Source: Novosphingobium terrae
Lineage (GTDB): Bacteria; Pseudomonadota; Alphaproteobacteria; Sphingomonadales; Sphingomonadaceae
Direction: 5' to 3'
Assembly: GCF_017163935.1 (NCBI RefSeq)
Contig: NZ_JABVZR010000003.1
Location: 148,688 to 212,687, forward strand
DNA length: 64,000 nt
A model generated the notes under the pieces. That model searched no databases, was not told where the DNA came from, and saw nothing but the letters and a program-made list of their open reading frames with translations. Below, piece after piece: positions 62,408-64,000 of the stretch. Both the position numbers and the translations under genes were made by a program. Within the stretch, counting starts at the first letter, position 1. Every line of letters begins with the position of its first letter.

Positions 62408-63975
62408 GCGAAGGCGCCATGGATGTACCAGCTCATTGGGCCGGTGGCGCGCTGCGTGCCGTCGCCCAGACGATAGATCCAGTAGCGCCCGCCATCGGCG
62501 GTCTCCACCTGGAAATAGTCGCGTACCGACAGCGGGGTGTCGACCTCTTGTCCCTCCGACTGCCACCATTCGCCATGCAGACGCTCGGGGCCATCGGCGC
62601 GCGCCACGCGGTAGCGTTTGCCGCGCCAGACGAACATGGCGGGCGGATGGTCGGGCAGCATGGCGGTGACCTCAACCTTCTCGGGCGGGAGGATCATGCG
62701 CGAGGGCCGGGGCAGGGCGGCATCCCAACCCTCGAGCGCTGCGCGTCCAAGCGGAGGCACCAGATCGATCTCGCGCTCGGGCATGCTGCTGGGCCGGGCG
62801 GTGGCCTGATAGAGCTGGCGGGCGCCAAAGCGATTGGCCAGCGCGTCGATGAGGGCGGGCAGATCCGGACCGCGCCGGGCAGCAAGGGCATCGGCCTGGG
62901 CTCCGGCGAGCGGTTCGGTGAGCGGCGAGACCAGCGTCATCGCTTCGACGCCCATGCCCGGCTCGATCGTGTCGATTTTCTGGCAAAGCAGCTTGGCAAG
63001 ATGCGCCGGATCGCGTGATGGCTTGGCCGTGCCGACCCGGATCGCCTGCCAGTGGCCATCAACCCGCTCGAAATAGAGGTCGAGATGGCGAGCGCCGAGC
63101 CCGGCGCGCAGCAGCAGCGCGGCCAGATCCGTCGTCAGATCGCCGATCACATGGGCGAAGGCCTCCGCCGTGCCGATCGGTTCAAGGAGCGAGCGCCGCG
63201 CGCGCGGCACGTCAGCCGCGAAGATCGGCTTGATCGGTTCCGGCAGGTGGCCCAGCGCCTGGTCGAGCCGCTTGTGCAGTTGCAAGCCAAAACGTTTGGC
63301 CAGCGGCGCGCGGGCTGCAGCCATCAGCTGCTCGACCCGCTCGAAGCCCATGCGGCGCAGCTCATCGGCCACGCCCGGCCCAAGGCGAAGCGCATGGACC
63401 GGGAGAATGGCGAGCGCAGTGCGCGCCTTGCCCGGCTCGATGATGGTCGGGCGCCCGGAAGGCACCTGGCGCGCCACGGCATGCGCACAGCCGGCGGTGT
63501 CGGCGACGGCGATCTGCGCGTTGAGGCCTGAGGCCAAAACGCGGCGGTAGAGGTGCTTGATCAGCGGCACCTCGCCTCCGAAGCGCTCGGCACAGCCGGT
63601 GATGTCGATCCAGATGCCGTCGGGTGGATCGGGCGCGGCAACGGGCGAATAGTGCCGCGTTGCCCAAAGCGCGAGCCGCTTCAGCCCCTGGAAATCCTCT
63701 TCGGGATCGCCGTCGATCACCAGCAGGTCGGGCGCGAAGCCGCGCGCCTGAGTCAGCGTCATGCCGGAGCGAATGCCCAGCGCCCGCGCCGCCGCATCAA
63801 CCGACGCCACCACGCGGCGGCCATGGTCGGGCAGCGCGGTGACCAGCGGGGCAGGGGCCGGGGAAGGCGCGGGCGATGCCGCGCTGCGAGCAGAGCGGTC
63901 AGGCTGCTGCCTGAGCTTCCTGACGATCCGGTCGGTCGACCAGTTCGGCAGGAAGAGCGATACGACCCGTCGCAT
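62404..63975 (-). CDS. imuB: ImuB, Y-family polymerase-like mutasome protein
   Basis: A 523-residue Y-family-like protein. Typical features are [20 protein letters not shown] at the start, [14 protein letters not shown], and the helix-hairpin segment [18 protein letters not shown]. The acidic catalytic residues of true polymerases are not in place, as usual for ImuB, which is a scaffold linking DnaE2 to the beta clamp. The C-terminus ([13 protein letters not shown] and WYIHGAFA) is characteristic. ATG 63975 is chosen (GTG 63978 alternative). It overlaps imuA at its 5' end by 77 bp and dnaE2 at its 3' end by 4 bp. Confidence 0.93.
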   Translation of the reverse strand: MRRVVSLFLPNWSTDRIVRKLRQQPDRSARSAASPAPSPAPAPLVTALPDHGRRVVASVDAAARALGIRSGMTLTQARGFAPDLLVIDGDPEEDFQGLKRLALWATRHYSPVAAPDPPDGIWIDITGCAERFGGEVPLIKHLYRRVLASGLNAQIAVADTAGCAHAVARQVPSGRPTIIEPGKARTALAILPVHALRLGPGVADELRRMGFERVEQLMAAARAPLAKRFGLQLHKRLDQALGHLPEPIKPIFAADVPRARRSLLEPIGTAEAFAHVIGDLTTDLAALLLRAGLGARHLDLYFERVDGHWQAIRVGTAKPSRDPAHLAKLLCQKIDTIEPGMGVEAMTLVSPLTEPLAGAQADALAARRGPDLPALIDALANRFGARQLYQATARPSSMPEREIDLVPPLGRAALEGWDAALPRPSRMILPPEKVEVTAMLPDHPPAMFVWRGKRYRVARADGPERLHGEWWQSEGQEVDTPLSVRDYFQVETADGGRYWIYRLGDGTQRATGPMSWYIHGAFA

Positions 63976-64000
63976 CACAGCCCTCCACGATCCAGAGTTG
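63899..64000 (-). CDS. imuA: ImuA, C-terminal end (cut by window edge)
   Basis: The last 33 codons of the upstream gene are visible in another frame: [20 protein letters not shown], then [12 protein letters not shown] and TGA at 63901-63899. The WxVExCDATGR pattern is the typical ImuA/SulA-like C-terminus. It overlaps the start of imuB by 77 bp. ImuA is the RecA-like partner of the mutasome. Confidence 0.75.
   Translation of the reverse strand, partial: QLWIVEGCDATGRIALPAELVDRPDRQEAQAAA

Overview
The window reads as high-GC alphaproteobacterial DNA, most likely from a large conjugative plasmid of a sphingomonad (Novosphingobium, Sphingobium or a relative). This is inferred from the gene content: a TonB receptor beside aromatic-catabolic genes, a MucR regulator, a MOBF trwABC-type transfer module, a long run of small DUF genes typical of sphingomonad plasmids, an ArdC and strawberry-notch pair, an imuA-imuB-dnaE2 cassette, and a rep-parA-parB unit with iterons. 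No rRNA, tRNA, CRISPR array or complete insertion sequence was seen.

Layout. 1-13 kb is a catabolic island: an EamA exporter (cut by the window edge), a GlxA-type regulator, a MarR regulator, a TonB receptor, then a tightly overlapping plus-strand operon. The operon encodes a VOC protein, an HpaB-type FADH2 monooxygenase, its flavin reductase, an FMN adenylyltransferase (FAD synthetase) without a recognisable riboflavin kinase motif, a second flavin-reductase-fold protein, a succinate-semialdehyde-type dehydrogenase, an HpaH-type hydratase and an HpaI-type aldolase. A LysR regulator and an MFS transporter follow. The last three enzymes would turn a C7 oxo-enedioate into pyruvate and succinate; the upstream substrate and the ring-opening step are unknown. 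15-17.5 kb holds two more exporters. 17.5-18.3 kb is a nearly empty junction with a decayed zinc-ribbon gene.

18.3-24.7 kb is the mobilisation module (relaxase, coupling protein, ribbon-helix-helix accessory protein, candidate oriT) in the same order as R388 trwABC. 24.7-48 kb is plasmid accessory backbone: many conserved small proteins of unknown function, a serine recombinase with an upstream dyad, DUF1173, DUF3768, ArdC, a ParB-domain protein with a His/Asp-rich tail, an AbiEi/AbiEii toxin-antitoxin pair, MucR, a small caspase/CHAT-like peptidase, and a 1412-residue methyltransferase-helicase of the strawberry-notch family. Structured intergenic elements are common, including two nested hairpins whose outer stems differ in sequence but both still pair.

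48-54.3 kb is the replication and partition core: tandem 22-bp iterons, a perfect dyad before the initiator gene, Rep, a 2.1-kb gene-free segment, ParA and ParB. Six near-identical palindromes with core ATTGAAGGCCTTCAAT lie between and beside rep, parA and parB and are the best candidates for the centromere.

54.3-64 kb combines defence and DNA-damage functions: a complete retron candidate (inverted-repeat-bounded ncRNA plus RT-TOPRIM fusion), an Abi_C abortive-infection protein, a YedK/HMCES-type SRAP protein, a stand-alone M41-type peptidase, and dnaE2, imuB and the 3' end of imuA.
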